64,000 nt of DNA from Svornostia abyssi (GTDB taxonomy: Bacteria > Actinomycetota > Thermoleophilia > Solirubrobacterales > Solirubrobacteraceae), in assembly GCA_024666565.1 (NCBI GenBank), contig CP088295.1, forward strand, positions 2,914,001 through 2,978,000, written 5' to 3'. Position 1 is the first letter of the stretch. Each line of letters starts with the position of its first letter. Below, in pieces: positions 25,156 to 36,241 of the stretch. A program made the position numbers and the translations under genes. Below the pieces are notes generated by a model. It did not search any database and was not told the DNA's origin. It saw only the letters and a program-made list of their open reading frames with translations.

Positions 25156-26088
25156 ATGAGCGCGGGTCTCGCCGCGCTCCTCGACGACGTGGCCGCGCTC
25201 GCGCGCATCGCCGCGGCGTCGGTCGACGACGTCGCCGCCGGCGCGGGCCGGGCGAGCATGAAGGCGGCCGGTGTGATCGTCGATGACGCCGCCGTCACCC
25301 CGCGCTACGTCCAGGGCTTCGAGGCCAATCGCGAGCTGCCGATGATCAAGCGGATCGCGATCGGCTCGCTGCGCAACAAGCTGTTCTTCATCCTGCCGGC
25401 CGCGCTGCTGCTCAGCGAGTTCCTGCCGTGGCTGGTCACGCCGATCCTCATGATCGGCGCCACGTACCTCTGCTACGAGGGCGCGGAGAAGGTGTGGGAG
25501 TGGATCGGGCCGCACGAGCACGGAGCCGAAGCGGCCGGCGTGCACGAGCCCGAGAACGAGGAAGAACTCGTCAGCAAGGCGATCCGCACGGACTTCATCC
25601 TCTCTGCGGAGATCATGGTGATCGCGCTGAACGAGGTCACCGACGAGCCGTTTGTCTCCCGTGCGTTCATCCTCGTAGCCGTCGCGTTCGCCATCACCTT
25701 CGGCGTGTACGGCGTCGTCGGCCTCATCGTGAAGATGGACGACATCGGCTTGGGGCTGGCGCAGCGGGGCAAGGGCGCGGGTGCGTCGTTCGGGCGCGGG
25801 CTCGTCCGCGCCATGCCGATCGTCCTGTCGGTGCTCTCGACGATCGGGGTCGCGGCGATGCTCTGGGTCGGCGGGCACATCCTCCTGGTCGGACTGGAGG
25901 AGCTCGGCGTGACGTTCCTCTACGACGCGGTGCACCATCTCGAGGAGGACGTGCACGACGCGCTGGGCGCGGTGGGCGGGGTCGCCGAGTGGCTGACGAA
26001 CACCATCGCGTCGGCGATTCTCGGCCTCATCGTGGGCGCCATCGTCGTGGCGGTCATGCACCTCCGCGGCGGCGAGCACGCGCACTGA
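25156..26088 (+). CDS. DUF808 family membrane protein (YedI-like)
   Basis: A 310-aa protein matching DUF808/YedI over its length. The N-terminus SAGLAALLDDVAALARIAA, the segment LRNKLFFILPAALLLSEFLPW, and the motif TYLCYEGAEKVWEW are all family hallmarks. Five or six membrane segments are predicted. The function is not established. ATG 25156 has GGACGGATGG upstream; an ATG three codons earlier is possible. Confidence 0.88.
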   Translation: MSAGLAALLDDVAALARIAAASVDDVAAGAGRASMKAAGVIVDDAAVTPRYVQGFEANRELPMIKRIAIGSLRNKLFFILPAALLLSEFLPWLVTPILMIGATYLCYEGAEKVWEWIGPHEHGAEAAGVHEPENEEELVSKAIRTDFILSAEIMVIALNEVTDEPFVSRAFILVAVAFAITFGVYGVVGLIVKMDDIGLGLAQRGKGAGASFGRGLVRAMPIVLSVLSTIGVAAMLWVGGHILLVGLEELGVTFLYDAVHHLEEDVHDALGAVGGVAEWLTNTIASAILGLIVGAIVVAVMHLRGGEHAH

Positions 26089-26094
26089 CGGCGG

Positions 26095-27231
26095 TCACGC
26101 GGCGAACCGGGCGCGGAGCACTCGCAGCGCGTTTGCGCTGATGACCTTCTCCGCCCGCTCGGCGCCGAGCCGCGCTCGCAGCGCCACCTGCAGCTCGCGC
26201 ATGCGGCCCTCGTGCTCCAGTCCCGGCAGCGCGGGCTTGATGTAGCCGTCGAGGTCCGAGCCGATCGCCGCGTGGTCCCACGAGCCGGTGACGGCGGCGA
26301 TGCGCTCGGCGTGCGCGCAGGTGATGTCGACCGTGTCCTCCCACGTCTCGGCCTGCTGCAGGCCGTCGGCCATGTAGTGGCGGCAGGCGATGACGCCGAG
26401 CACGCCGCCGCGGTCGGCGACCTGCCGGATCGCGTCGTCGGTCATGTTGTACGCGAGCGAGCCGAAGCGGCACGCCATGTGCGAGGCGATCACCGGCAGG
26501 CGCCGCGCGGGATTCGCCTCGTCGAGCAGCGCAAGCGTCTCGCGCACCGACGCGTCGCTCATGTGGGTGACGTCGACGAGGACGCCGTGGCGCGCCATCG
26601 CCTGGACCGCCGCGCGCCCGGACGGACCCAGCCCCATGTCCCGCGGCTGGCGGAACAGCAGGCGGTAGACCCGGTCGGGCAGGAAGGGGAGGGCGGGGAC
26701 GACGGTGGCGACCTGCCGCCAGAACAGGTGCGCGACGGTGACGTACGCGACGCCCCGGCGCGCGAGCTCCTCGACGTTGGCCGGCACCGCCGCCGCGCTG
26801 CCGAGCTGCACCGCGCCCTCCACGGCGTGGATGAGCGCGACACGGTCCTCGGCCAGGCAGCGGTCGAGTGCCTCGGCGGTGCGGACGATCTCCGCGTCGT
26901 CGCGCGCGCCGACCTCCGCGTCGACGGCGTCGAGGACCTCGAGCAGCAGGTCGAAGTAGTCGTCCTTCGGCGGGTCGTCGTAGTGGCGGCTCGGGTCGAG
27001 TTCGGTCCACGGGTTGAACGCCACCGACAGCGCCACCCCGACGTCGCCCTCGCGCAGGAGCGGCACCGTGACGCCGGGCTCGCCGCCGGGCCCCTCGTAG
27101 TTCGCCAGCCGGGAGACGAGGTCGACGATCTTCGCGCGGACCTGCTGGGCGGGCCACGAGGTCAGCAGCTCGTGGGTGTCCCCGCCGGGGACCACGTGCA
27201 TCGGGTAGTGGGCGTGGAGGTCGACGAGCAT
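26095..27231 (-). CDS. Membrane-dipeptidase-type peptidase M19
   Basis: A 378-aa amidohydrolase-fold protein. Zinc ligands are visible: His-x-His in VDLHAHYP near the N-terminus, Glu in LIHAVEGAV, His in VDVTHMSD, His in VIASHMACR, and Asp in AIGSDLDGY. This is the M19 (renal-dipeptidase) set. No signal peptide is present, so it is probably cytoplasmic. It likely hydrolyses dipeptides or a related amide. It ends 6 bp from the DUF808 stop (convergent). Confidence 0.88.
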   Translation of the reverse strand: MLVDLHAHYPMHVVPGGDTHELLTSWPAQQVRAKIVDLVSRLANYEGPGGEPGVTVPLLREGDVGVALSVAFNPWTELDPSRHYDDPPKDDYFDLLLEVLDAVDAEVGARDDAEIVRTAEALDRCLAEDRVALIHAVEGAVQLGSAAAVPANVEELARRGVAYVTVAHLFWRQVATVVPALPFLPDRVYRLLFRQPRDMGLGPSGRAAVQAMARHGVLVDVTHMSDASVRETLALLDEANPARRLPVIASHMACRFGSLAYNMTDDAIRQVADRGGVLGVIACRHYMADGLQQAETWEDTVDITCAHAERIAAVTGSWDHAAIGSDLDGYIKPALPGLEHEGRMRELQVALRARLGAERAEKVISANALRVLRARFAA

Positions 27232-27257
27232 GCGGGCTCACCCCGCTTGTACCACCG

Positions 27258-27920
27258 TCAGGCGGGCGCGAACAGCATGTAGTGCTCGTGCGGCGCCTTG
27301 TCGAACTCGTCGAGGACCTCCAGGCCGGAGCGGGCGGCCATCGCGTGGAGGTCGGTGAGCGGGACCGGGTAGCGGCGGATGAAGCGTCGTGACGTGCGGG
27401 GCAGGAGCGGGTCGGGCATGAGCAGCACCGAGCGCTGCCACAGCGGGCGGGGGCGGATGTCGTACTGGATCGCCGCGTGGCCGTCGGGCCGCAGGACGCG
27501 GCGGATCTCGCGCATGTAGCCCTCGATCTCCGCGACGAGGGGGACGTGCTGCATGACGTTGAACGAGTACACGAAGTCGACCGTGCCGTCGTCGGCCGGC
27601 AGCCGGCCGTCCGTCTGCGTCCACGTGATGTTCTCGGGGAGCCCCTTCGCACGGGCCTGTTCCACCATGCGCGGGCTCACGTCGGTCGCGTCGACCCGGT
27701 CGAACATCCCTGCGAGGTGCACGGTGATGCGGCCGAGCCCCGCGCCGATCTCCACGGCATGCCCGGTGTTCAGGCGCGGGAGCCACCGTTCGATGTGCGA
27801 CAGGATCGAGGCCCCGGCCGCGTAGAACTCATCGTCGTCCCATGCGGGCCGGTTCGACGCGATGTAGAACTGCGGGTCCTCCGCAGCAAATTGGTCCCAC
27901 GTGGCCTTCCCGACGGACAT
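27258..27920 (-). CDS. SAM-dependent methyltransferase
   Basis: A 220-aa class I methyltransferase. Motif I is VEIGAGLGRIT, the acidic post-I residue is in ATDVSPRMVEQ, motif II is around VDFVYSFNVMQHVP, and motif III is around IRRVLRPDGHAAIQYD. The MSVGK start is supported by GGGAG eight bases upstream. The frame is open further upstream but is a shadow of the WS/DGAT gene. The substrate is unknown. It is divergent from the WS/DGAT gene. Confidence 0.85.
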   Translation of the reverse strand: MSVGKATWDQFAAEDPQFYIASNRPAWDDDEFYAAGASILSHIERWLPRLNTGHAVEIGAGLGRITVHLAGMFDRVDATDVSPRMVEQARAKGLPENITWTQTDGRLPADDGTVDFVYSFNVMQHVPLVAEIEGYMREIRRVLRPDGHAAIQYDIRPRPLWQRSVLLMPDPLLPRTSRRFIRRYPVPLTDLHAMAARSGLEVLDEFDKAPHEHYMLFAPA

Positions 27921-28089
27921 GGACAACGCTCCCCCAAGGTGTACGGCGGTGATCCTCGACGGCTGGACCGCGGCAGTCAAGCCCCTGCTCCGGGGCAAGT
28001 ACGGACACGTGATGCGCGCAGGACCCGATGTGCGCCGCGTGTCGCGTCCGTAGCGTCTCGCGCGGGTCACTCGGAGAGGAGCAGGACGC

Positions 28090-29469
28090 ATGGGCGAGCA
28101 GCTCACCATTCTCGACACGATGTTCCTGGAACTGGAGCAGGTCGACGAGACCGCGCACATGCACATCGGCGCGGCGCTGATCTTCGACGAGCTCCCGAGC
28201 GGCGGGGCGCCGGACATCGACGAACTGCGCGAGTACATGGGCGCGCGCATCGGGCTGCTGCCCCGCTTCGCGCAGCAGCTCTCCGCGCCGGCCGCGGGCC
28301 CGCTGACCTGGCTGACGTGGGAACGGACGCCTGACTTCGACATCTCCGCGCACCTGCGCCACGCGTCGCTGCCGGCCCCCGGCGGGGAGCGCGAACTGCA
28401 GGAGTGGCTGGGAGACTTCTGGTCGCACCGCCTGGACCGTCACCGGCCGCTGTGGGAGATCGTCCTGCTCGACGGGCTGGAGGGCGGTCGCTGGGCGATG
28501 GCGACCAAGACGCACCACTGCCTGGTCGACGGCGTGGGCGCGCTGGATCTCGGCAAGGTGCTGCTCGACGAGACGCCCGACGCCCAGCCGCTGCCCGAGC
28601 AGCCGCTCGAGCCGGTGCACGGTGAGAACGGTGGCGGGCGCTCCTGGTTCTCGCCGGGCCTGGCCATCCGGGGCGCGCGCGCCGGCCTGTCTGCGCTGAC
28701 GCACCCGCGCGACTCCATCGAGCGGATCGTGGCGGCCGCGGAGGTGATCGTGAAGGAGGAGATCATCGCCGCGCCGGAGTCGAGCCTGAATCGGCCGACG
28801 AGCGGGACGCGCCACTACGCGACGGTCCGGCTGAGCCTCGACGACGTCAACGCGACGCGCGAGCGGCTCGGCGGCACGATCAACGACATGGTGCTCGCGC
28901 TGTGCGCGGGCGGGCTGCGTCACCTCCTGGAGTCACGCGGCGAGCACGTCGAGGGCGTGCTGCGCGCCCAGGTGCCCGTGAACATCCGCACCGCCGACGG
29001 CCGCGACCTCGGCAACGAGATCACGTCGCTGTTCATCGAGTTGCCCGTCGGCGAACCCGACACACTGCGTCGGTACCGGCGTGTCGTCGACAACGCCGAG
29101 CACCTGAAGGCCAGCTCCCAGGGCGCCGGCGGGAGCACGATCGCCAAGATCGCCGACCTCGCGCCGCCGCTGGCGGGAGAGCTGCTCGCGCGCAGCATGT
29201 TCGGGACCACGCGGATGTTCAACCTCACGATCACAAACGTCCCCGGGCCGCCGGACAAGCGCTACGCGTTCGGCGCGCCGCTCGTCGAGGTCCTGCCGCT
29301 CGTCCCGCTGTTCACGGGGCACACGGTGGGCGTCGCCGCGGTGAGCTACGCGGGGCAGATGGTGTTCGGCATCAACGCCGATCGGGTCGCCGCGCCGGAC
29401 GTGGCGGTGCTCGCGGAGGGCATCGAGCGGTCGTTCGCGGAGCTCTCCGCCCCCGTACCCGCCGACTGA
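28090..29469 (+). CDS. WS/DGAT wax ester synthase / diacylglycerol acyltransferase
   Basis: A 459-aa protein. The catalytic HHxxxDG motif is seen in KTHHCLVDGVGAL (about residue 140). The actinobacterial features NDMVLALCAGGLRHLL, PVNIRTADG and TNVPGPPDKRYAFGA follow. It transfers acyl groups from acyl-CoA to diacylglycerol or long-chain alcohols, making storage lipid at the membrane. The gene directly precedes an acyl-CoA ligase that could supply its substrate. GGAGAGGAGCAGG precedes the ATG. Confidence 0.92.
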   Translation: MGEQLTILDTMFLELEQVDETAHMHIGAALIFDELPSGGAPDIDELREYMGARIGLLPRFAQQLSAPAAGPLTWLTWERTPDFDISAHLRHASLPAPGGERELQEWLGDFWSHRLDRHRPLWEIVLLDGLEGGRWAMATKTHHCLVDGVGALDLGKVLLDETPDAQPLPEQPLEPVHGENGGGRSWFSPGLAIRGARAGLSALTHPRDSIERIVAAAEVIVKEEIIAAPESSLNRPTSGTRHYATVRLSLDDVNATRERLGGTINDMVLALCAGGLRHLLESRGEHVEGVLRAQVPVNIRTADGRDLGNEITSLFIELPVGEPDTLRRYRRVVDNAEHLKASSQGAGGSTIAKIADLAPPLAGELLARSMFGTTRMFNLTITNVPGPPDKRYAFGAPLVEVLPLVPLFTGHTVGVAAVSYAGQMVFGINADRVAAPDVAVLAEGIERSFAELSAPVPAD

Positions 29470-29559
29470 CAACGGGACCTGCCACATTGCGGCGGCGGTT
29501 CGGCATGATGTCCGGGACCCGCGCAGGGGAGAGACGCGGACGAGGAGAGGACTCCGACC

Positions 29560-31346
<1,787 letters not shown>

Positions 31347-31374
31347 GAAGGCGTTCTGAGCGGGCGATCGGGGT

Positions 31375-31446
31375 GTGCTCCTCGGACGCGCCCATGAGCT
31401 GACGGAGATCGACACGCTGCTCGCGGATGCCGCCGCGGGGCGGGGG
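31375..31446 (+). pseudogene. N-terminal remnant of an AAA/LuxR-type regulator
   Basis: GTG opens MLLGRAHELTEIDTLLADAA-AGRG, the typical start of large ATP-dependent LuxR (LAL) or AAA_16 proteins just before their Walker A motif. Similarity ends at 31446, where a truncated gene on the other strand begins, and the frame stops at 31476. Confidence 0.4.
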
Positions 31447-31447
31447 C

Positions 31448-31525
31448 GCCGCCGAGGGCGACCGACAGGGCAATGACGTCCAGGACGGCGCCGGGACGGG
31501 GGATGCGAAGGGACGGGCGGTACAT
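31448..31525 (-). pseudogene. N-terminal remnant of a 'VALGG' membrane-start protein
   Basis: The frame reads MYRPSLRIPRPGAVLDVIAL-SVALGG, the start shared by many Thermoleophilia surface proteins (…ALVVALIALFVALGGTxYA). It is lost after VALGG at 31448, exactly where the opposing regulator remnant ends. Confidence 0.4.
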
Positions 31526-31748
31526 GGGGGCTCTCCGGGGGTAGGGGGTCGGGGGTGGTGAACACCAGGGGGGCCCACTGGACGCCAGGTCGATCGCGGG
31601 GTGGCCCGTTTTGGCCGTAGGGCGGAGGAGAAGCCGACGCCCGTGGTCGATGCTGCGAGGGTGACTGGCATCGACGTCGGCCTCTCAGCGCCCCCCTGCC
31701 ACCCCCACGGACGAGACCCTCGCCTCGGGAGAGCCCGGCGCGGCGCTC

Positions 31749-33080
31749 ATGGACGCGATCGCGCAGACGGACCTCGCGGGTCTGCGCGCCGACGTCGCGA
31801 CGTACCTGGAGAAGACCGGTGTCCGCTTCGGCGGCGGCAGCGGCTGGCCGTTCACCGTCGACCCGGTGCCGCGCATCCTCGGCGCGGCGGAATGGGCGAC
31901 GCTCGCCGCCGGGCTGGAGCAGCGCGTCCGCGCGCTCGACGCGTTCGTCCGCGACGCGTACGGCCCCAGGCGGTCCGTGGAGGCGGGGATCGTCACCGAT
32001 GAGCAGATCGAGGAGACCGAGGGCTACGAACCGCTGCTGCGCGGCGTGTGGCCCGAGCCCGCGACTGCGCTGGGCGTCAGCGGCCTGGACATCATCCGCG
32101 ACGCGGACGGCACGCTCCTGGTCCTGGAGGACAATCTGCGCACACCCTCGGGGCTGGCGTACGCGGTCGCCGCCCGCCGCGCCGTGGTCGGGGCGCTCGC
32201 CGCGCGCGGCATCGACGCCCCGGCGGTCCGGGACATGCCCGCGGAGAGCGTCGCGCTGCTCGCCGCCGCGCTGCGCCAGGCGGCGCCCGCCGGTGTCGAC
32301 GATCCGCACGCCGTGGTGCTCACCGACGGGCCGTCATCGGTGGCGCACTACGAACACGCGTGGCTGGCGGCCCAGCTCGGCGTGCCGCTGGTGACGCTCG
32401 CCGACCTCGAACGCACCCGCTTCGGCCGGCTGCGCCGCCGTGACGCCGAGGGCCATCCGCACGACATCGACGTCGTCTACCGCCGGACCGACAGTGACCT
32501 CATCCACGCGGCCGACGGCGCGATGACGCCGGTCGCGGCGGCGCTGCTCGAGCCGTGGCTCGACGGGCGGCTGGGGCTCGTCAACGGGTTCGGCACCGGT
32601 GTCGGCGACGACAAGCTCACCCACGCGCACGTCGAGGACCTCGTGCGGCTGTTCCTCGGCGAGGAGCCGCTGCTGCGTTCGGTCCCGACACTGGAACTGG
32701 GCGAGCCCGACGCGCTGGGACAGGTGCTCGACGATCCGCGCGCGTTCGTCGTCAAGGCGCGCCACGGCGAGGGTGGCAAGGGCGTCACGGTGTGCCGCGA
32801 CGCCGACGACGCCACGCTGTCGGCGCTGCTCGACGACGTCCGTGCCGACCCGGGTGAGTACGTCGCGCAGCTCGTCGTCCCGCTGTCGACCCACCCGACG
32901 GTCGTCGACGACGGCGTGCTGGAGCCGCGCCATGTGGACCTGCGGCCGTTCGTCTTCTTCACCCCCGACGGACCGCGCGCCGCGCCCGGCGCGCTCACAC
33001 GCGTGGCGCTGCGCCGCGGCTCGCTCGTGGTGAACTCGTCGCAGCAGGGTGGGGCGAAGGACACCTGGGTGCTCGCCTGA
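31749..33080 (+). CDS. Circularly permuted ATP-grasp protein (DUF404/DUF407 type)
   Basis: A 443-aa protein. It carries the permuted ATP-grasp layout of PF04174-like proteins: RGVWPEPATALGVSGLDIIR, LLVLEDNLRTPSGLAY, DIDVVYRRTD, VVKARHGEGGKGVTVCRD, HVDLRPFVFF and the C-terminal LVVNSSQQGGAKDTWVL. Members probably ligate amino acids or peptides; the genes often accompany alpha-E proteins and transglutaminases, but none are here. A weak RBS precedes the ATG. It is 50 bp from the acyl-CoA dehydrogenase gene on the same strand. Confidence 0.85.
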   Translation: MDAIAQTDLAGLRADVATYLEKTGVRFGGGSGWPFTVDPVPRILGAAEWATLAAGLEQRVRALDAFVRDAYGPRRSVEAGIVTDEQIEETEGYEPLLRGVWPEPATALGVSGLDIIRDADGTLLVLEDNLRTPSGLAYAVAARRAVVGALAARGIDAPAVRDMPAESVALLAAALRQAAPAGVDDPHAVVLTDGPSSVAHYEHAWLAAQLGVPLVTLADLERTRFGRLRRRDAEGHPHDIDVVYRRTDSDLIHAADGAMTPVAAALLEPWLDGRLGLVNGFGTGVGDDKLTHAHVEDLVRLFLGEEPLLRSVPTLELGEPDALGQVLDDPRAFVVKARHGEGGKGVTVCRDADDATLSALLDDVRADPGEYVAQLVVPLSTHPTVVDDGVLEPRHVDLRPFVFFTPDGPRAAPGALTRVALRRGSLVVNSSQQGGAKDTWVLA

Positions 33081-33130
33081 CGCACGGTTGACGACACCCT
33101 CCGGGCGTCCCCGCGCATACGATCCGCCCG

Positions 33131-34351
33131 ATGGACTTCACAATCCCCGCGGACCTGCGCGACGTGCTCGACCGCGTCAGGGCCTTCGTCGACGAGGAGG
33201 TGCTCCCCGCCGAGGCGGAGGTCACCGACCTCGATGACCTCCTGACGTCCTGGGACGTCGTCGAGCGCCTGCGCGACGGCGCCCGCGAACGCGGCATCTA
33301 CACCCCGCACCTGCCTGAGCGGTGGGGCGGCCTGGGCATCGGCGTGCTCGGCATGTCGCTCATCAACGAGATCTGCGGCGTGTCGATCCTCGCGTCGCTG
33401 GCCATCAACGCGATGGCGCCCGACGAGGGCAACATGCACACGCTGCTCATGGCGGGCACCGAGGAGCAGCTCGAGACGTGGCTGCGCCCGCTCGCCGCCG
33501 GCGAGATCCGGTCGTGCTTTGCCATGACCGAGCCCGACGTCGCCAGCAGCGACCCGACGAACCTCCAGACCAGCGCGGTCCGGGACGGCGACGACTGGGT
33601 CCTCAACGGGACGAAGTGGTGCATCACCGGCGCCGAGGGCGCGTCCATCGCCATCGTCGTCGCGAAGACCGGCACGGACGACGCCGCCGGGCATCGCAAC
33701 TACTCGCTCATCCTCGTCCCGACGGACACGCCCGGCTGGAAGGTCGCGCGCCACCCCGACTGGATGGGCGCGCACTACCCCGGCGGGCATCCCGTCATCG
33801 AGCTGGAGAACGTGCGCGTCCCGCAGGCGAACCTGCTCGGCAACGAGGGCGAGGGGTTCGTCATCGCGCAGAAGCGGCTCGCGGGCGGGCGCCTCGCGCA
33901 CGCGATGCGGTGGATCGGCGCGTCGCAGCGCGTGCTCGATCTCGCGACCACACGCCTGACGCAGCGCACCGCGTTCGGCAAGGAGCTCGCCGAGCAGCAG
34001 GGCCTGCAGTTCATGATCGCCGACTCGGCGATGGACCTGTACGCCAGCCGGCTCATGGTCCTGCACACCGCGTGGAAGGTCGAGCACGGCCTGCCGCACC
34101 GCCAGGAGGTGGCGATGACGAAGACGTTCGTGAGCGAGGCGTTCGGCCGGGTCGCCGATCGCGCCGTGCAGATCCACGGGGCGGCGGGGGTCGCCAAGGA
34201 CCTGCCGGTCGCGCGCATCTACGAGGACTCGCGCTCGGCGCGGATCTACGACGGGGCGAGCGAGGTGCACCGCATGGTCATGGCGCGGGCGTGCCTGCAG
34301 CTGGCGCGCAAGGGCGAGAGCACGCGCGTCGCGGCGGGGGACCTGACCTGA
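33131..34351 (+). CDS. Acyl-CoA dehydrogenase
   Basis: A 406-aa acyl-CoA dehydrogenase. The FAD/substrate segment is CFAMTEPDVASSDPTNLQT, the FAD loop is WVLNGTKWCITGA, the second signature is QIHGAAGVAKDLPVARIYEDSR, and the C-terminal SARIYDGASEVHRM follows. The catalytic base is expected from the usual C-terminal positions. The length and the pairing with an APH-type kinase (TGATG overlap) resemble ACAD10/11-like systems that act on 4-hydroxy acyl-CoA after phosphorylation. Confidence 0.92.
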   Translation: MDFTIPADLRDVLDRVRAFVDEEVLPAEAEVTDLDDLLTSWDVVERLRDGARERGIYTPHLPERWGGLGIGVLGMSLINEICGVSILASLAINAMAPDEGNMHTLLMAGTEEQLETWLRPLAAGEIRSCFAMTEPDVASSDPTNLQTSAVRDGDDWVLNGTKWCITGAEGASIAIVVAKTGTDDAAGHRNYSLILVPTDTPGWKVARHPDWMGAHYPGGHPVIELENVRVPQANLLGNEGEGFVIAQKRLAGGRLAHAMRWIGASQRVLDLATTRLTQRTAFGKELAEQQGLQFMIADSAMDLYASRLMVLHTAWKVEHGLPHRQEVAMTKTFVSEAFGRVADRAVQIHGAAGVAKDLPVARIYEDSRSARIYDGASEVHRMVMARACLQLARKGESTRVAAGDLT

Positions 34352-35437
34352 TGGCCGTTCCGGTCGCACCCGACGACATCGTCGCCACGCGCGGCGACAT
34401 CGCGCCCGACGCGCGCGAGCCGCTCGTCATCCTCGACGCGCTCACGGCGTTCCTCGACGCTCACGGCGTCGGCGAGCCCGGCAGCACGCCGGAGCTCACG
34501 CCGATCGGCGACGGGCATTCCAACGTGACGTTCGCGGTGCGCCGCGGCGACACCGAGGTCGTGCTGCGCCGCCCCCCGCGCGGGCCGCTGCCGCCCAGCG
34601 CGCACGACGTCCTGCGCGAGGCGCGTGTCATCGGCGCGCTCGATGGCCGCGCCCGCGTGCCGAAGGTGCTCGCCGTAGGCGACGACCCGGAGGTCATCGG
34701 CGCGCCGTTCTACGTCATGGCGAAGGTCGAGGGCGACGTGCTCGTCGACACGCTGCCCGAACACCTCTCTCCGGAGGCCGAGCGCCGCCGGGTGGGGGGA
34801 GGAGCTCATCGACGCGCTCGTCGAGCTGCACGCCGTCGACTGGCGCGACGCCGGGCTCGAGGGCTTCGGCAAGCCCGAGGGCTACCTCGAGCGCCAGCTG
34901 CGCCGGTTCCTCGGCCTGTGGGAGCACAACAAGACGCGTGAGGTGCCGGCCGTCGAGAGCGTCGGCCGCTGGCTGGCAGACCGCCTGCCGGATTCGCCGC
35001 CCGCGACGATCGTGCACGGCGACTACCGCCTCGGCAACACGCTCTACGCGCCGGGGAATCCGGCGCGACTGTCGGCGATCCTCGACTGGGAGATGGCGAC
35101 GATCGGCGACCCGCTCGCGGACCTCGGCTACCTCATGGTCATGTGGACCGATCCGGGCGACCCCGAGATCGCAGGGATGGACCTCTCGCCGGTCACGCGC
35201 CAGCCGGGCTTCCCGACCCGCGACGAGCTCGTCGCGCGCTACGCGGAGCGGTCGGGGCGGTCGGTCGGCGACCTCGGGTGGTACCGCGTGCTCGCGTCGT
35301 GGAAACTCATCGTCTTCATGGAGGGCAACTACAAGCGCGCGAAGGCCGGGACCACCGACGACCCGTTCATCCTGCAGTTCGGCGAGCTCATCGAGGAGCT
35401 CGGCGAGCGCGTGGAGGCGATGACGCACGATGCCTGA
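34351..35437 (+). pseudogene. APH-family (ACAD10-type) phosphotransferase, one frameshift
   Basis: About 361 residues if one G is removed from the G6 run at 34794-34799. The kinase-like fold shows the nucleotide-binding lobe LTPIGDGHSNVTFAVRRG...VVLRRPP, the Brenner motif TIVHGDYRLGNTLY with the catalytic Asp, and the metal-binding LDWEMATIGDPLADLGYLM. Family members of this type, next to acyl-CoA dehydrogenases, phosphorylate hydroxyacyl-CoA. The start overlaps the dehydrogenase stop and the end overlaps the SDR start by 8 bases, so all three are one operon. Confidence 0.85.
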
Positions 35438-36176
35438 GTTCGACGGCAAGGTCGCGATCGTCACCGGCGGCGCGAGCGGGATCGGCGCCGCCACCGCGCG
35501 GGCGCTCGCCGCCCGGGGCGCGCTCGTGGTGATCTCCGACCTCGACGAGCCCGGCGGACGGCTTGTCGCCGAGGCGATCGGCGGCGACTTCGTCCCGTGC
35601 GACGTCAGTGACTTCGACGCGAACGGGCGGCTGGTCGCCGACGTCGTCGCCCGGCACGGCGGGGTGGATCTTGTCCACCTCAATGCGGGTGTCTCGACGG
35701 GCTGCGGCATCGGCGAGGACTTCGACCTCGCGCTGTACCGCCGCGCGATGGGGGCGAACCTCGACGGGGTCGTCTTCGGCCTGCACCACGCACTGCCGGC
35801 GCTGAAGGCCCGCGGCGGGGGCGCCATCGTCGCGACCGCGTCGCTCGCGGGGCTCGTCGGCATGCCGTTCGATTCGGTCTACACGGCGAACAAGCACGCG
35901 GTCGTCGGGCTCGTGCGGTCGGCTGGTCCGGCGCTCGCGCAGGACGGGATCCGCTTCAACGCGGTCTGCCCGGGCTTCGCCGAGTCGGCGATCACGGCGC
36001 CGATCGCCGAGGCGCTCGCGCAGCAGGGCTTCCCCATGATGACCGCCGAGGAGCCCGCCGCGGCCGTGGTTGAGCTGTTCGCCGCCGACGTCAGCGGCGA
36101 GTGCTGGTTCGTCCAGGCCGGCCGCGAGCCGGCGGCGTTCCAGTTCCGCAACGTCCCCGGCCCGCGCACGGACTGA
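35430..36176 (+). CDS. Short-chain dehydrogenase/reductase
   Basis: A 248-aa classical SDR. The motif TGGASGIG lies near the N-terminus, Asp after strand 2 (ISDLDE) favours NAD(H), LNAGVST stands for the NNAG motif, and the catalytic Ser/Tyr/Lys are in TASLAGL and VYTANKHAVVG. It is the third gene of the dehydrogenase-kinase-SDR operon and probably oxidises a hydroxyacyl or hydroxy-acid intermediate of the same pathway. Confidence 0.9.
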   Translation: MPEFDGKVAIVTGGASGIGAATARALAARGALVVISDLDEPGGRLVAEAIGGDFVPCDVSDFDANGRLVADVVARHGGVDLVHLNAGVSTGCGIGEDFDLALYRRAMGANLDGVVFGLHHALPALKARGGGAIVATASLAGLVGMPFDSVYTANKHAVVGLVRSAGPALAQDGIRFNAVCPGFAESAITAPIAEALAQQGFPMMTAEEPAAAVVELFAADVSGECWFVQAGREPAAFQFRNVPGPRTD

Positions 36177-36180
36177 TCGG

Positions 36181-36232
36181 CCCGCCACCCCCGCCGCCGA
36201 GGGGGAGTCGGGCGACGGGGGGTGGGGCCGTG
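36181..36232. terminator. GC-rich dyad between convergent genes
   Basis: GCCACCCCC and GGGGGGTGGGGCC can pair across a G-rich loop between the SDR stop and the stop of the large secreted protein. It has no U-tract, so it is only a possible bidirectional terminator. Confidence 0.3.
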
Positions 36233-36241
36233 GGGGTGGCT

